Assembly: GCA_963704815.1 (NCBI GenBank) | Contig: CAVPHU010000001.1 | Coordinates: 1,674,001 to 1,738,000 of the forward strand | Direction of reading: 5' to 3' | Origin: DATKWD01 sp963704815 | GTDB lineage: Bacteria; Actinomycetota; Acidimicrobiia; Acidimicrobiales; Salinilacustritrichaceae | Length of the DNA stretch: 64,000 bases | Shown here: positions 25,828-34,670 of the stretch, piece after piece | How positions within the stretch are numbered: position 1 is the stretch's first letter | How the letters are laid out: the number at the start of each line of letters is the position of its first letter | Notes under the pieces: model-generated | The model's input: only the letters and a program-made list of their open reading frames with translations | What the model was told of the DNA's origin: nothing | Databases searched by the model: none | Position numbers and translations under genes: made by a program

Positions 25828-26270
25828 TGACCCAGCCGATGACCGAGGCCGAGGTCGTGGCGTTCATGCGAGCGGGCTCGAGGACGGGCAAGCTGGCGAC
25901 GGTCCGCAAGGACGGGTCACCGCACGTCGTGCCGATCTGGTTCGACTTCGACGACGCCACCGGCGACCTGATCTTCCTCACCCAGGACGACTCGATCAAG
26001 GGCCGAAACCTGCGTCGGGACCCGCGTGTGTCGATCGTGGTCGACCTCATGGAGATGCCGTTCTCGTTCGCCAAGATCGACGGCGTGGCCACGGTCATCC
26101 CGTACGCCGACGATCCCGAGGGCGCTCGGCACTGGGGCACCGAGACCTGCCGGCGCTACGTCGGCGACGATCGAGCCGACGAATACGCCCAACGCAACGC
26201 CGGACCGGGCGAGTCGGTCGTGCGGGTGAAGCCGACGAGACTCAGCGGAGCGACGGCCGTCGCCGACTGA
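25827..26270 (+). CDS. PPOX-class F420-dependent oxidoreductase
   Basis: 147 residues of the split-barrel pyridoxamine-oxidase-like superfamily. The string GKLATVRKDGSPHVVPIWFDFD, then IFLTQDDSIKGRNLRRDPRVSI and the closing VRVKPTRLSG fit the F420-dependent group common in actinobacteria. It binds F420H2 (or flavin) and reduces an unknown substrate. Coupled to the preceding hydrolase by a one-base overlap. Confidence 0.86.
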   Translation: MTQPMTEAEVVAFMRAGSRTGKLATVRKDGSPHVVPIWFDFDDATGDLIFLTQDDSIKGRNLRRDPRVSIVVDLMEMPFSFAKIDGVATVIPYADDPEGARHWGTETCRRYVGDDRADEYAQRNAGPGESVVRVKPTRLSGATAVAD

Positions 26271-26292
26271 TCCGCCCGTGCGAGGATGCCGC

Positions 26293-27153
26293 ATGGACGT
26301 GCATCTCGTCGACGGGACCTACGAGCTGTTCCGCTATCACTACGCGCCGAACAACCGCGACCCCGAGTTCGGCGCGACCCGGGGTGTGGTCAACAGCTGC
26401 CTCCAGTTGATCGCCGACGGGGCGACGCACGTCGGGGTCGCCACCGACCACGTCATCGAGTCGTTCCGCAACGACCTGTGGGCCGGCTACAAGGACGGCT
26501 CCGGCATCGAGCCGGCGCTGAAGAACCAGTTCCCGGTCGTCGAGGAGGCCCTGACCGCCGCCGGCTTCGTGGTGTGGCCGCTCGTCGAGGTCGAGGCCGA
26601 CGACGGCCTCGCCGCCGCCGCCCACATGGCCAGCCAGGACGACCGGGTCGGGCGGGTCGTCATCTGCACTCCCGACAAGGACCTCGGCCAGTGCGTCGGC
26701 GGCAAGGTGGTCCAGTGGGACCGCCGCCAGGACAAGTGGTACGACCCGAACGGGATACGCGAGAAGTTCGGCGTCGACCCCGAGTCGATCCCCGACTACC
26801 TCGGGCTGGTGGGCGACACCGCCGACGGCTTTCCGGGCCTGCCCGGTTGGGGTGCCAAGTCGGCGGCCACCGTGCTCGCCGAGTACGGCCACCTCGAGCA
26901 CATCCCCGCTGCGGCCGACGACTGGTCCATCACGGTGCGCGGCGCCGGCAAACTGGCCAAGACGCTCCGCGAGCAGATGGCCGAGGCCGTGCTGTTCCGC
27001 CGCATCGCCACCGTCGAGCTCGACTCACCCGTGAGCGCGACCGTCGACGAGCTCGAGTGGAGGGGCCCGGCACCCGGTTTCGCCGAGGTCGCCGAGCGCA
27101 TCGGCGGCCCCAACCTCCTCGATCGGGCGACCCGGCTCGCCGAGAACCGCTGA
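26293..27153 (+). CDS. 5'-3' exonuclease (PolA N-domain type)
   Basis: 286 residues from the ATG at 26293 with GAGG upstream; a GTG at 26278 would add five atypical residues. Acidic active-site motifs are VDGTYELFR, EVEADDGLAA and CTPDKDL. The helix-hairpin pattern GLVGDTADGFPGLPGWGAKSA is the DNA-binding H3TH of this family. It is a stand-alone version of the domain found in DNA polymerase I, which removes flaps and RNA primers. It faces a LigC-type ligase gene. Confidence 0.9.
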   Translation: MDVHLVDGTYELFRYHYAPNNRDPEFGATRGVVNSCLQLIADGATHVGVATDHVIESFRNDLWAGYKDGSGIEPALKNQFPVVEEALTAAGFVVWPLVEVEADDGLAAAAHMASQDDRVGRVVICTPDKDLGQCVGGKVVQWDRRQDKWYDPNGIREKFGVDPESIPDYLGLVGDTADGFPGLPGWGAKSAATVLAEYGHLEHIPAAADDWSITVRGAGKLAKTLREQMAEAVLFRRIATVELDSPVSATVDELEWRGPAPGFAEVAERIGGPNLLDRATRLAENR

Positions 27154-27182
27154 CCCCCGCCGCCTGCGCATCCTCAGGTCGA

Positions 27183-27204
27183 AATCGACCGGATTCGGTC
27201 GATT
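27183..27204 (+). terminator. stem-loop between convergent genes
   Basis: A perfect 9-bp stem (AATCGACCG / CGGTCGATT) with a GATT loop sits between the exonuclease stop at 27153 and the ligase stop at 27223. No T-run follows. Position between convergent genes suggests a two-way terminator. Confidence 0.45.
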
Positions 27205-27222
27205 CTGCGCCACAGATGCCGG

Positions 27223-28308
27223 TCAGGCGCCCTGGAGGACGGTGCTGACCCCGAGGGGCTCGATGGTGTCGAGTTGGCCGTAGGTGCACGACTCGGGATC
27301 GCGGTCGGGTCGCCAGCGCACCATCCGGGTCACGGTGCGAAACCTCGAGCCCTGCATGAAGTCGTACTTGACCTCGATCACCCGCTCAGGACGCAACGGA
27401 GTCCAGGTCATGTCCTTGGTGGCGTTCCATCGTGACGGTGCGCCGGGCATCCGGTCGTGATCGCCGTCGACGTGGGCTTCGGCCCTGATCCAGTCAGCCC
27501 ACGGGTGGTCGTCGAGCTCGAAGTCGGTCAGCGGGGCCAGCTCGTCGACCAACTCGACCCGCTTCTTCGCGGTGAAGCTGGCTGCCACGCCGACGTGGTG
27601 GAGCCCACCATGGTCGTCGTACAACCCCAGCAGGAGGGATCCGACCCCGTCACCGGACTTGTGGGTGCGGAAACCGGCCACCACACAATCGGCGGTTCGC
27701 TGGTGCTTGATCTTGAGCATCACCCGCTTGTCGGGCTGGTAGGTCAGATCGGGTGACTTGGCGATCACCCCGTCCAGACCGGCTCCTTCGTAGCGGTCGA
27801 ACCAGTCGGCCGCTCGGGCGATGTCGTCGGTCAGGGGCGTGAGATGGATGGGCGGCTCGGCATCCGCCAGTGCCGCTTCGAGGCGCGTCCGGCGCTCGCT
27901 GAAGGGCGCCGCCAACAGATCGTCGTCGCCCTCGGCCAACAGATCGAACGCCACGAACTCGGCCGGGGTCTTCTCGGCCAGCATGTTGACGCGGGACTCG
28001 GCTGGATGAAGCCGCTGCTGCAGCCAGTCGAACTCGAGGCGATCGTCGCCCACGACCACGATCTCGCCGTCGACGACGCAACGGTCGGGCAGCGCGGCCC
28101 GCAGGGGATCGACCAACTCGGGGAAGTAGCGGGTCAGGGGTCGCTCGTTGCGGCTCCCCAACACGACCTCGTCGCCGTCGCGGAAGGCGATGCAGCGGAA
28201 GCCGTCCCACTTCGGCTCGAAAAGCAGTCCGCCAGGGAGCTTGTCGAACCCCGACTTGTGGGCCTTGGCGAGCATCGGTTTGACGGGCGGCGTCACGGGC
28301 AGGTCCAC
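27223..28308 (-). CDS. ligC: ATP-dependent DNA ligase (LigC type)
   Basis: 361 residues from a GTG at 28308, which gives the LigC-like start DLPVTPPVKPMLAKA; an ATG at 28350 adds 14 atypical residues. The adenylation Lys is K33 in FEPKWDGFRC. Motif III is VAFDLLAEGDDDLL, motif IV GLDGVIAKSPD, and motif V RVMLKIKHQRTADCVVAGFR. The OB-fold C-terminus follows. LigC is a small actinobacterial ligase for repair, distinct from the NAD ligase LigA. No Ku or LigD genes are nearby. Confidence 0.88.
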   Translation of the reverse strand: MDLPVTPPVKPMLAKAHKSGFDKLPGGLLFEPKWDGFRCIAFRDGDEVVLGSRNERPLTRYFPELVDPLRAALPDRCVVDGEIVVVGDDRLEFDWLQQRLHPAESRVNMLAEKTPAEFVAFDLLAEGDDDLLAAPFSERRTRLEAALADAEPPIHLTPLTDDIARAADWFDRYEGAGLDGVIAKSPDLTYQPDKRVMLKIKHQRTADCVVAGFRTHKSGDGVGSLLLGLYDDHGGLHHVGVAASFTAKKRVELVDELAPLTDFELDDHPWADWIRAEAHVDGDHDRMPGAPSRWNATKDMTWTPLRPERVIEVKYDFMQGSRFRTVTRMVRWRPDRDPESCTYGQLDTIEPLGVSTVLQGA

Positions 28309-28379
28309 GCCGAACAAGGTAGAGGGACAACCGACCTTCGACCCGTGCAAACGCGTCAGTGGTGGGTCACCATGGCCCG

Positions 28380-29261
28380 ATGAGCGACGTCGTTCTTCGC
28401 ACCACCGGACTCACCAAACGGTACGGCGACGTCCTCGCTCTCGACCGCCTCGATCTCGAACTCGTCCGCGGCGAGGTGTTCGGATACCTGGGACCCAACG
28501 GTGCCGGAAAGACCACCACCCTGCGACTGCTCCTCGGCCTCATCCACGCCACCGAGGGTTCGGCAACCGTGCTGGGTCTGGATCCATGGCGCCATGGGGT
28601 CGAGATGCACCGACGCACCGCCTACGTGCCCGGCGAGTTCACGGTCTGGCCCTCGCTCACCGGCGCCGAGATGCTCGAGCTGCTGGGCAACCTCCACGGT
28701 GGCTACGACCGGTCGGTCTGCGACGGCCTCTGCGACCAGTTCGAGTTCGATCCGAGCCGAAAGGGCCGGACCTACTCGAAGGGGAACCGCCAGAAGATCG
28801 CGCTGATCGCCGCGCTCATGGTTCGCCCCGAACTGCTGCTGCTCGACGAACCCACCGCGGGTCTCGATCCGCTCATGGAGGTGAGGTTCCGTGAGGTCCT
28901 CGCCGACGGGTTGGAGCGCGGGCAGACCGCCCTGCTCTCTTCACACATCCTCGCCGAGGTCGACGCCGCCTGCGACCGGGTCGGCATCCTCCGGCAAGGG
29001 CGGTTGGTCGAAGTCGGCCCGCTCGACGGCCTGCGCATCGGCCTCGCCCGTCGTGTCGACATCACGTTCGCCGGCACTCCGCCGTCGCTCGAGGGCGTCA
29101 CCGGGGTCTCGGAGCTCGTCGTCGACGGCAACGACGTCCGCTGCACGATCACCGGCGAACCCACCGATCTGCTCCGAGCCGTCGCACCGCACCAGGTGGA
29201 GTCGCTGGTGACCGCCGATGCCGATCTCGAGGAGATCTTCTTGACCTACTACGGCCGCTGA
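28380..29261 (+). CDS. ABC transporter ATP-binding protein
   Basis: 293 residues from the ATG at 28380. Walker A is GPNGAGKTT near residue 42. The signature is degenerate (YSKGNRQKIALIAAL in place of LSGGQ). Walker B is LLLLDEPTAGLD and the H-loop SSHI. The C-terminal ~80 residues form the extra domain of drug-exporter ATPases. The permease gene follows after two bases. The pair forms a daunorubicin/tetronasin-type exporter. Confidence 0.9.
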   Translation: MSDVVLRTTGLTKRYGDVLALDRLDLELVRGEVFGYLGPNGAGKTTTLRLLLGLIHATEGSATVLGLDPWRHGVEMHRRTAYVPGEFTVWPSLTGAEMLELLGNLHGGYDRSVCDGLCDQFEFDPSRKGRTYSKGNRQKIALIAALMVRPELLLLDEPTAGLDPLMEVRFREVLADGLERGQTALLSSHILAEVDAACDRVGILRQGRLVEVGPLDGLRIGLARRVDITFAGTPPSLEGVTGVSELVVDGNDVRCTITGEPTDLLRAVAPHQVESLVTADADLEEIFLTYYGR

Positions 29262-29263
29262 CC

Positions 29264-30865
29264 GTGCCTCTCGACACTCCGGCGAACGCACTCGGTCGCC
29301 TGACGTCCCGTCTCGTCCGGCGGGCGACCGTCGTGTGGGCTGCCACGCTCGGTCTGGTCGCCCTGGTCGTGGCCGCGGGCTACGAGGGGGCCTATCCCGA
29401 GGGCTCGGACCGCACCGCGGTCGTGGAGCTGGGAGCCAACCCCGGCTTCCGGGCCCTGATCGGAGCCGGCCACCAGCTCGATACCGCAGGCGGCTTCACA
29501 GCATGGAGATTCGGAGGACCGGCCGTCGTGATCGCGGCCGTCTGGGGGTACCTCACCACCACCCGGTTGTTGCGGGGTGAGGAAGACGAAGGCCGGACCG
29601 AACTCGTCCGTGCCGGTGCCGTTTCGGCCTTCGCAGTTGGCGCTGCCGCCGCGCTCACGACCTTCGTTGCATCGCTGGTGATTGCCGTCGGCTCGACGGT
29701 CGGGATGCTCACCGCCGGCCTCGCCCTCCGCGGATCCGTGTTGACCTCGATCGCCGTGGTCTCGGGGGCCTGGGTCTTTGCCGGAGTCGGCATCGTGAGT
29801 TCGCAGTTGCTCCCGACTCGGCGAGCCGCCGCCCTGGCATCGGGCGGTCTCGTCGTCGCAGCATTCCTGGTCAGGGCGATCGCCGACGCTCGGGCCGGAG
29901 CGCAGTGGTTGCGCTGGGGCACACCGTTCGGATGGGCCGAGCGGGTGAACACCTTCGCCGCCTCGCCCACGGTCGCGGCCCTGGCGCTTCCGTTCGTCGT
30001 GGCCGGGGCCCTGACGGCCATCGGACTCGTGCTCGCCGGACGACGAGACCTCGGCGGATCGCTCATCGCCGACTCGACGACGCGCGAGTCGCGCTCGGGT
30101 GGTCTGCAGACATCGCTCGGACTCACGACGAGGCTCGCGCTGCCTCGGCTCGTCGGCTGGCTCGTCCCCGTCGCCCTGCTCTCGTTCACCATGGGGTCGC
30201 TGGCCGGCGACGTCGCCGAGTTCTTCGAGACGTCCGACACGTTCCAGGACCTGATCGAGACGTTCGGCGTCGACGCCTCGGTCCCGGTTCGGGCGTTCCT
30301 GGGCTTCGAGCTCACGGCGCTCGCACTCGTCGTCGTCAGCTACGGCATCAGCGAGGTCGCCTCGGCCCGAGCGGACGAGGCTTCGGGCCGCCTCGACAAC
30401 CTGCTCGTGCGAGTGGTCGACCGACGGCACTGGCTCGCCGGCCGGTTGATGGTGAGTTGCGCCGGCATCGTGATCCTGTCGTTGCTGCTCGGCGTCGCCA
30501 CCTGGGCGGGCACCCGAGTCGGAGGTGGCGGCATCGGGTTCGACGACCTGCTCGGTGGCGGGCTCAACCTCATCCCGGTCGGCGTGTTCTTCCTCGGCCT
30601 CGGTGCGCTCGTCTTCGCCGTCGTTCCCCGCTCCACCGCCGGCCTCGGCTACGGGCTGGTGGCCTTCGCGTTCCTCATCGAGCTCGTCGGCTCGGCAGTC
30701 AAGGCACCGCAGTGGGTCCTGAACCTCTCGCCGTTCACCCATGTGTCACCCGTCCCAGCCGTCGGCGTCGGTTGGAGCGGGGCGATCGTGCTCGTCGGTC
30801 TCGGGGTCGGCCTTGCGCTGCTGGCGATGCAGCGGTTCCGGATCAGAGACCTCCAGGAGACCTGA
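29264..30865 (+). CDS. ABC transporter permease (tetronasin/ABC-2 type)
   Basis: 533 residues from a GTG, two bases after the ATPase stop. Twelve or so hydrophobic segments are arranged as two related halves, each beginning with a basic stretch before a membrane helix. EEDEGRTELVRAGAVS lies after the third helix and DEASGRLDNLLVRVVDRRHWL in the second half, as in TnrB3-like exporters. Together with the ATPase it probably exports a small hydrophobic compound. The exported compound is unknown. Confidence 0.85.
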   Translation: MPLDTPANALGRLTSRLVRRATVVWAATLGLVALVVAAGYEGAYPEGSDRTAVVELGANPGFRALIGAGHQLDTAGGFTAWRFGGPAVVIAAVWGYLTTTRLLRGEEDEGRTELVRAGAVSAFAVGAAAALTTFVASLVIAVGSTVGMLTAGLALRGSVLTSIAVVSGAWVFAGVGIVSSQLLPTRRAAALASGGLVVAAFLVRAIADARAGAQWLRWGTPFGWAERVNTFAASPTVAALALPFVVAGALTAIGLVLAGRRDLGGSLIADSTTRESRSGGLQTSLGLTTRLALPRLVGWLVPVALLSFTMGSLAGDVAEFFETSDTFQDLIETFGVDASVPVRAFLGFELTALALVVVSYGISEVASARADEASGRLDNLLVRVVDRRHWLAGRLMVSCAGIVILSLLLGVATWAGTRVGGGGIGFDDLLGGGLNLIPVGVFFLGLGALVFAVVPRSTAGLGYGLVAFAFLIELVGSAVKAPQWVLNLSPFTHVSPVPAVGVGWSGAIVLVGLGVGLALLAMQRFRIRDLQET

Positions 30866-30925
30866 CGGGTGAGGCATCGACCCGCCGTTTGAGGCTGTCC
30901 CGCACGCCGCAACTATCTTCCTCGC

Positions 30926-32482
30926 ATGGCCGAACACCCGTTGAGCGAACGTCTCGCCGATCTCGAGGCGCGCCGCGACGACGCGCTCCACGCAGGCTCG
31001 GAGCGCTCGGTCGAACGGCAGCACGCCAAAGGAAAGCTGCTCGCCCGCGAGCGCATCGACTACCTGCTCGACGACGGCTCGTTTCACGAGCTCGACATGC
31101 TGGCCCGACACCGAGCCCACGAGGCCGGCCTCGAAGAGCGCCCCTACACCGACGGGGTGGTCACCGGTTGGGGAACCATCGACGGCCGAAAGGTCTTCGT
31201 CTTCAGCCAGGACTTCACCGTGTTCGGCGGGGCACTCGGTGAGGTCTTCGCCGAGAAGATCCACAAGGTCATGGACCTCGCCCTCTCGGTCGGAGCCCCG
31301 GTGATCGGGCTCAACGACGGCGCCGGCGCCCGCATCCAGGAAGGTGTGGTCAGCCTCGACAGCTACGGCGGCATCTTCCACCGCAACGTGCAGGCCTCCG
31401 GGGTCACCCCGCAGATCAGCGTGATCCTCGGCCCGTGCGCCGGCGGAGCGGTCTACAGCCCGGCGATGACCGACTTCATCTTCATGGTGAAGGAGACGTC
31501 GCACATGTTCATCACCGGGCCCGACGTGGTGAAGACGGTGACCGGTGAGGAGGTCACCCTCGAGGAACTCGGCGGTGCCATGTCCCACGCCAGCAAGTCC
31601 GGCGTGGCGACGTTCGTGGCCGACGACGAGCAGAGCTGCCTCGACGACGTCCGGTACCTGTTCAGCTTCCTGCCGTCCAACAACCTCGAGACACCGCCGG
31701 TGTTCGCCACCGAGGACGACCCCGACCGCCGGTGCCCCGAGCTCTACGACCTGATGCCCGACAGCTCGAACGTCCCCTACGACATGAAGGCCGTGATCGG
31801 TGCGGTCGTCGACGACGGCGACTACTTCGAATACTTCCCCCACTGGGCCGGCTCGATCACGTGCGGGTTCGCGCGACTCGACGGTCAACCGGTGGGCATC
31901 GTCGGCAACCAGCCGCTCATGCTGGCCGGCGTGCTCGACATCGACAGCTCGGAGAAGGCGGCGAAGTTCGTCCGCACGTGCGATGCGTTCAACATCCCGC
32001 TCATCACCTTCGTCGACGTGCCCGGTTTCCTGCCCGGCGTCGACCAGGAGTACGGCGGCATCATCCGACACGGTGCAAAGCTGCTCTACGCCTACTGCGA
32101 GGCGACCGTCCCGCGCATCCAGATCATCACCCGCAAGGCGTACGGCGGCGCCTACGTCGTCATGAACTCGAAGTCGATCGGCGCCGACCTGGCGTTCGCC
32201 TGGCCGTCGGCCGAGCTGGCGGTCATGGGCCCCCAGGGCGCGGTCGAGATCCTCAACCGCCGAGAGCTGAGCGCCGCCGACGACCCCGTCGCCAAACAGG
32301 CCGAACTCGTCGATGCCTACACCGAACGCTTCGCCAACCCCTACATCGCTGCCGAGCGAGGCTTCGTCGACGACGTGATCGATCCGGCCGAGACCCGCAT
32401 CAAGCTGATCTCGGGCCTGGCCATGCTCGACTCCAAGCGCGAGGACCTGCCCAAGCGCAAGCACGGAAACGTGCCGCTCTGA
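30926..32482 (+). CDS. acyl-CoA carboxylase carboxyltransferase (beta) subunit
   Basis: 518 residues, full length for PccB/AccD-type subunits. The N-half has ERIDYLLDDGSFHELDMLARHR, GTIDGRKVFVFSQDFTVFGG and GLNDGAGARIQEGV. The C-half has VPGFLPGVDQEYGGIIRHGAKLL and ITRKAYGGAYVVMNSKSIGAD, forming the two oxyanion sites. It transfers CO2 from biotin to propionyl- or acetyl-CoA and works with a biotin-carrying alpha subunit not in this window. The TGA overlaps the ATG that starts the repeat frame by one base (TGATG). Confidence 0.93.
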   Translation: MAEHPLSERLADLEARRDDALHAGSERSVERQHAKGKLLARERIDYLLDDGSFHELDMLARHRAHEAGLEERPYTDGVVTGWGTIDGRKVFVFSQDFTVFGGALGEVFAEKIHKVMDLALSVGAPVIGLNDGAGARIQEGVVSLDSYGGIFHRNVQASGVTPQISVILGPCAGGAVYSPAMTDFIFMVKETSHMFITGPDVVKTVTGEEVTLEELGGAMSHASKSGVATFVADDEQSCLDDVRYLFSFLPSNNLETPPVFATEDDPDRRCPELYDLMPDSSNVPYDMKAVIGAVVDDGDYFEYFPHWAGSITCGFARLDGQPVGIVGNQPLMLAGVLDIDSSEKAAKFVRTCDAFNIPLITFVDVPGFLPGVDQEYGGIIRHGAKLLYAYCEATVPRIQIITRKAYGGAYVVMNSKSIGADLAFAWPSAELAVMGPQGAVEILNRRELSAADDPVAKQAELVDAYTERFANPYIAAERGFVDDVIDPAETRIKLISGLAMLDSKREDLPKRKHGNVPL

Positions 32483-32841
32483 TGCGTTCCCCGGCCACGC
32501 AGGCCGCTCGCGGCCAGCCTCCTCGTGCCTCGTCGCCCTCCCACGCTCGCTTCGCTCCAAGCACCGCGATGATGCGTTCCCCGGCCACGCAGGCCGCTCG
32601 CGGCCAGCCTCCTCGTGCCTCGTCGCCCTCGCACGCTCGCTTCGCTCCAAGCACCGCGATGATGCGTTCCCCGGCCACGCAGGCCGCTCGCGGCCAGCCT
32701 CCTCGTGCCTCGTCGCCCTCCCACGCTCGCTTCGCTCCAAGCACCGCGATGATGCGTTCCCCGGCCACGCAGGCCGCTCGCGGCCAGCCTCCTCGTGCCT
32801 CGTCGCCCTCCCACGCTCGCTTCGCTCCAAGCACCGTGATG
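32482..32841. repeat. 90-bp tandem repeat, four copies
   Basis: Four near-identical copies begin at 32482, 32572, 32662 and 32752. Only two single-base differences are seen (one in copy 2 near 32631, one at the end of copy 4). Each copy contains GCTCGCTTCGCTCC and ends with GATG, so an ATG opens the next copy. A fifth, diverged copy begins at 32842 with the same 15 bases and then departs. 90 bp is 30 codons, so frame is kept through the array. Spacers and unit size do not fit CRISPR. Confidence 0.95.
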
Positions 32842-32982
32842 ATGCGTTCCCCGGCCCTCCTGCTGCGGTCACTCCGCTCCGTGGTTCAGCGGGCGCTGGC
32901 GCTTCCTCCCGCCGAACAGCAGGCCGCTCTCGGCCGGCCTCCTCGTGCCTCCGCTCCCACCGGACCCGTGATGGTGCGCTGA
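32482..32982 (+). CDS. repeat-encoded open frame between carboxylase subunits
   Basis: The array reads as one open frame of 166 codons: four 30-residue units starting MRSPATQAARGQPPRASS, then a diverged end MRSPALLLRSLRSVVQRALALP. Its ATG overlaps the beta-subunit stop and its TGA overlaps the epsilon-subunit ATG, so ribosomes could pass through to the epsilon gene. The opposite strand is also open across most of the repeat, as expected for such low-complexity G+C-rich DNA. I do not think the peptide has a function of its own; it may only carry translation onward. Confidence 0.35.
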   Translation: MRSPATQAARGQPPRASSPSHARFAPSTAMMRSPATQAARGQPPRASSPSHARFAPSTAMMRSPATQAARGQPPRASSPSHARFAPSTAMMRSPATQAARGQPPRASSPSHARFAPSTVMMRSPALLLRSLRSVVQRALALPPAEQQAALGRPPRASAPTGPVMVR

Positions 32983-33158
32983 TGCTGGAGATCCCTGCTG
33001 ATGCTTCGGACGAGGAGGCGGCCGCCATCGTGGCCGCCATCGAGCTGAGTTGGCCGGCTCCCGCCGCCGACGCCGCCCCGGAGCCGCCGCCACGTTGGCG
33101 CTTCGCCGGCCGTTGGTGGAGCAAGCCGGTCCCCCTTCGCCGCGACCGCCCCTACTGA
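32982..33158 (+). CDS. acyl-CoA carboxylase epsilon subunit
   Basis: 58 residues from an ATG that shares a base with the preceding TGA. The pattern fits actinobacterial AccE/PccE: an acidic helix DEEAAAIVAAIELSW, a Pro/Ala linker, and a Trp/Arg-rich end (PPRWRFAGRWW then PVPLRRDRPY). Such subunits bind and stabilise or activate the beta subunit. Here the gene is separated from the beta subunit by the repeat array. Too short for automatic finders. Confidence 0.75.
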   Translation: MLEIPADASDEEAAAIVAAIELSWPAPAADAAPEPPPRWRFAGRWWSKPVPLRRDRPY

Positions 33159-33217
33159 TCCGCCAGGCTCCCAACCATCGAGCCAGCAGGCATGGCGGCT
33201 GTTCTACCGTCTCGCAC

Positions 33218-33437
33218 ATGTCTGACGTCCCCCCACCTCAGCCCCCGCCAGGTTCGTTCGACCCGCCCCCGGCTGCGCCCGCACCGCGCCCGGCGGCACC
33301 GCCGTTTCCCCCGCAACCCGCGCCTCAGCCCGCCTACGGTCAGCAGCCGTACGGCCAGCCCGCCTACGGGCAAGCCTGCCGGTCCTGCCTATGCCAGCTT
33401 CGGCAGCCGATTGGCGGCCTTCCTGATCGACCGATGA
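33218..33437 (+). pseudogene. truncated RDD-family membrane protein gene
   Basis: A Pro/Gly/Tyr-rich N-terminus (SDVPPPQPPPGSFDPPPAAP, then YGQQPYGQPAYG) is typical of RDD proteins. One extra base near 33369 shifts the frame; in the new frame the beginning of the RDD domain appears (YASFGSRLAAFLIDR) and stops at once. The remaining two to three membrane helices are absent. The sequence then changes to a different gene remnant on the other strand. Confidence 0.7.
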
Positions 33438-33439
33438 CT

Positions 33440-33624
33440 GGCAGGCGTGGATCCGCCAGCAGGAAGTCGTGGTCACTGGCCTCATCGACATCGCCACGGG
33501 CAATGGAGCCCCCGAGCCAGGCGGCTCGGATCCGTTCGTCGTCACCCACGGCCTCGACCACACGATCGAAGAGCCGGTGATACCGCTCCGGAAGCACATC
33601 GAGCCCATCCGGTCGCTTGTGCAT
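33440..33624 (-). pseudogene. truncated nucleotidyltransferase-like gene
   Basis: From an ATG at 33624 the start of a nucleotidyltransferase domain is clear: RYHRLFDRVVEAVGDDERIRAAWLGGSIARGDVDEASDHDFLL. The GGSxARG...D..SDhD motif is the catalytic core of this superfamily. After DHDFLLADPR the frame runs into the RDD remnant and is lost, so the rest of the domain (normally 150-250 residues) is missing. Confidence 0.6.
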
Positions 33625-33668
33625 TCGTTCACAATCGCCCTGGACCGACGGGCCTATGCTCTCGCCTC

Positions 33669-34670
33669 ATGGCTGAACTCACCACCGTCGCCGACGACGA
33701 AGCGGTCATTCACCGAGGCCCCGAGACGCAGGTGCGCGATGGGCTCGAGGCCGGGACGGTCTACGAGGTCGACGAGTTCACGTTCACCACGCTGCCCGAC
33801 CTCGGCGAACGACTGGCCACGTTCGCCACGGTCAACGACGTGCACTTCGGCGAGGAGGTGTGCGGGCTCATGGAGGGGCTCGAGGGTGAGGTGTTCCGGA
33901 GCGAGCCCGGCGAGGACCCCTACCCCGAGGTCATGAACCGCGCCGCGATCGCCGACATGGGGGCCATCGACCCCGATGCCGTCATCGTCAAGGGCGATCT
34001 CACGCGTGACGGAACCGACGAGGAGTACGCGGCCTTCCGTGCGGCCTACGTGACGGCATTCGGCGACACGCTCACGCACGTGCGTGGCAACCACGACGCC
34101 TACCGTGGCCAGGACTACGCCTCCGAGCCGACCCAACTCGTCGACCTGCCCGGCGTGAGGCTGGCCGTCCTCGACACGACCCGACCGCTCCACACCCCTG
34201 GCCGGCTCGTCGACGAGCAGCTCGAGTGGCTCGACGACATGGCGAGCGACGCCGACGTCCCCGTGCTCGTGTTCGGTCACCACCATCCGTGGGACCCGGG
34301 CTCGGACACCCGCCCCGACGACTACTTCGGCATCAACCCCGACGACAGCGAGCGCTTCATCGAGGTCGTGGCCCGCCACGACAACATCCGCGGCTACTTC
34401 GCCGGACACACCCACCGCAACCGCGTGCGCCGGTTCGCGGCGACCGGCGATGTGCCCTATGTCGAGGTCGCCTGTGTGAAGGACTTCCCCGGGAGCTGGG
34501 CCGAGTACCGCGTGTACGAGGGAGGCGTCCTCCAGATCCACCGTCGCATCTCGGGCCCCGACGCACTCGCCTGGACCGAGAAGACCCGCGGGATGTTCGG
34601 TGGGGTCTACCCGCACTACGCGTTCGGCGAGCTCGACGACCGCTGTTTCGCCATCACGGCCGCTCCATGA
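33669..34670 (+). CDS. metallophosphoesterase
   Basis: 333 residues from the ATG at 33669. All metal motifs are present: VNDVHFGE, VKGDLTRDG, RGNHDAYRG, GHHHPWD and GHTHRNRVRR. There is no signal peptide, so it acts in the cytoplasm, as in the CpdA-like branch that cleaves phosphodiesters. The nucleotide substrate cannot be told. Its stop overlaps the CoA-transferase start (ATGA), so they are coupled. Confidence 0.9.
   Translation: MAELTTVADDEAVIHRGPETQVRDGLEAGTVYEVDEFTFTTLPDLGERLATFATVNDVHFGEEVCGLMEGLEGEVFRSEPGEDPYPEVMNRAAIADMGAIDPDAVIVKGDLTRDGTDEEYAAFRAAYVTAFGDTLTHVRGNHDAYRGQDYASEPTQLVDLPGVRLAVLDTTRPLHTPGRLVDEQLEWLDDMASDADVPVLVFGHHHPWDPGSDTRPDDYFGINPDDSERFIEVVARHDNIRGYFAGHTHRNRVRRFAATGDVPYVEVACVKDFPGSWAEYRVYEGGVLQIHRRISGPDALAWTEKTRGMFGGVYPHYAFGELDDRCFAITAAP

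Noticed and set aside
32482..32841. CRISPR-like array
   Set aside because: The unit is 90 bp with no unique spacers; it is a tandem repeat without cas genes nearby.
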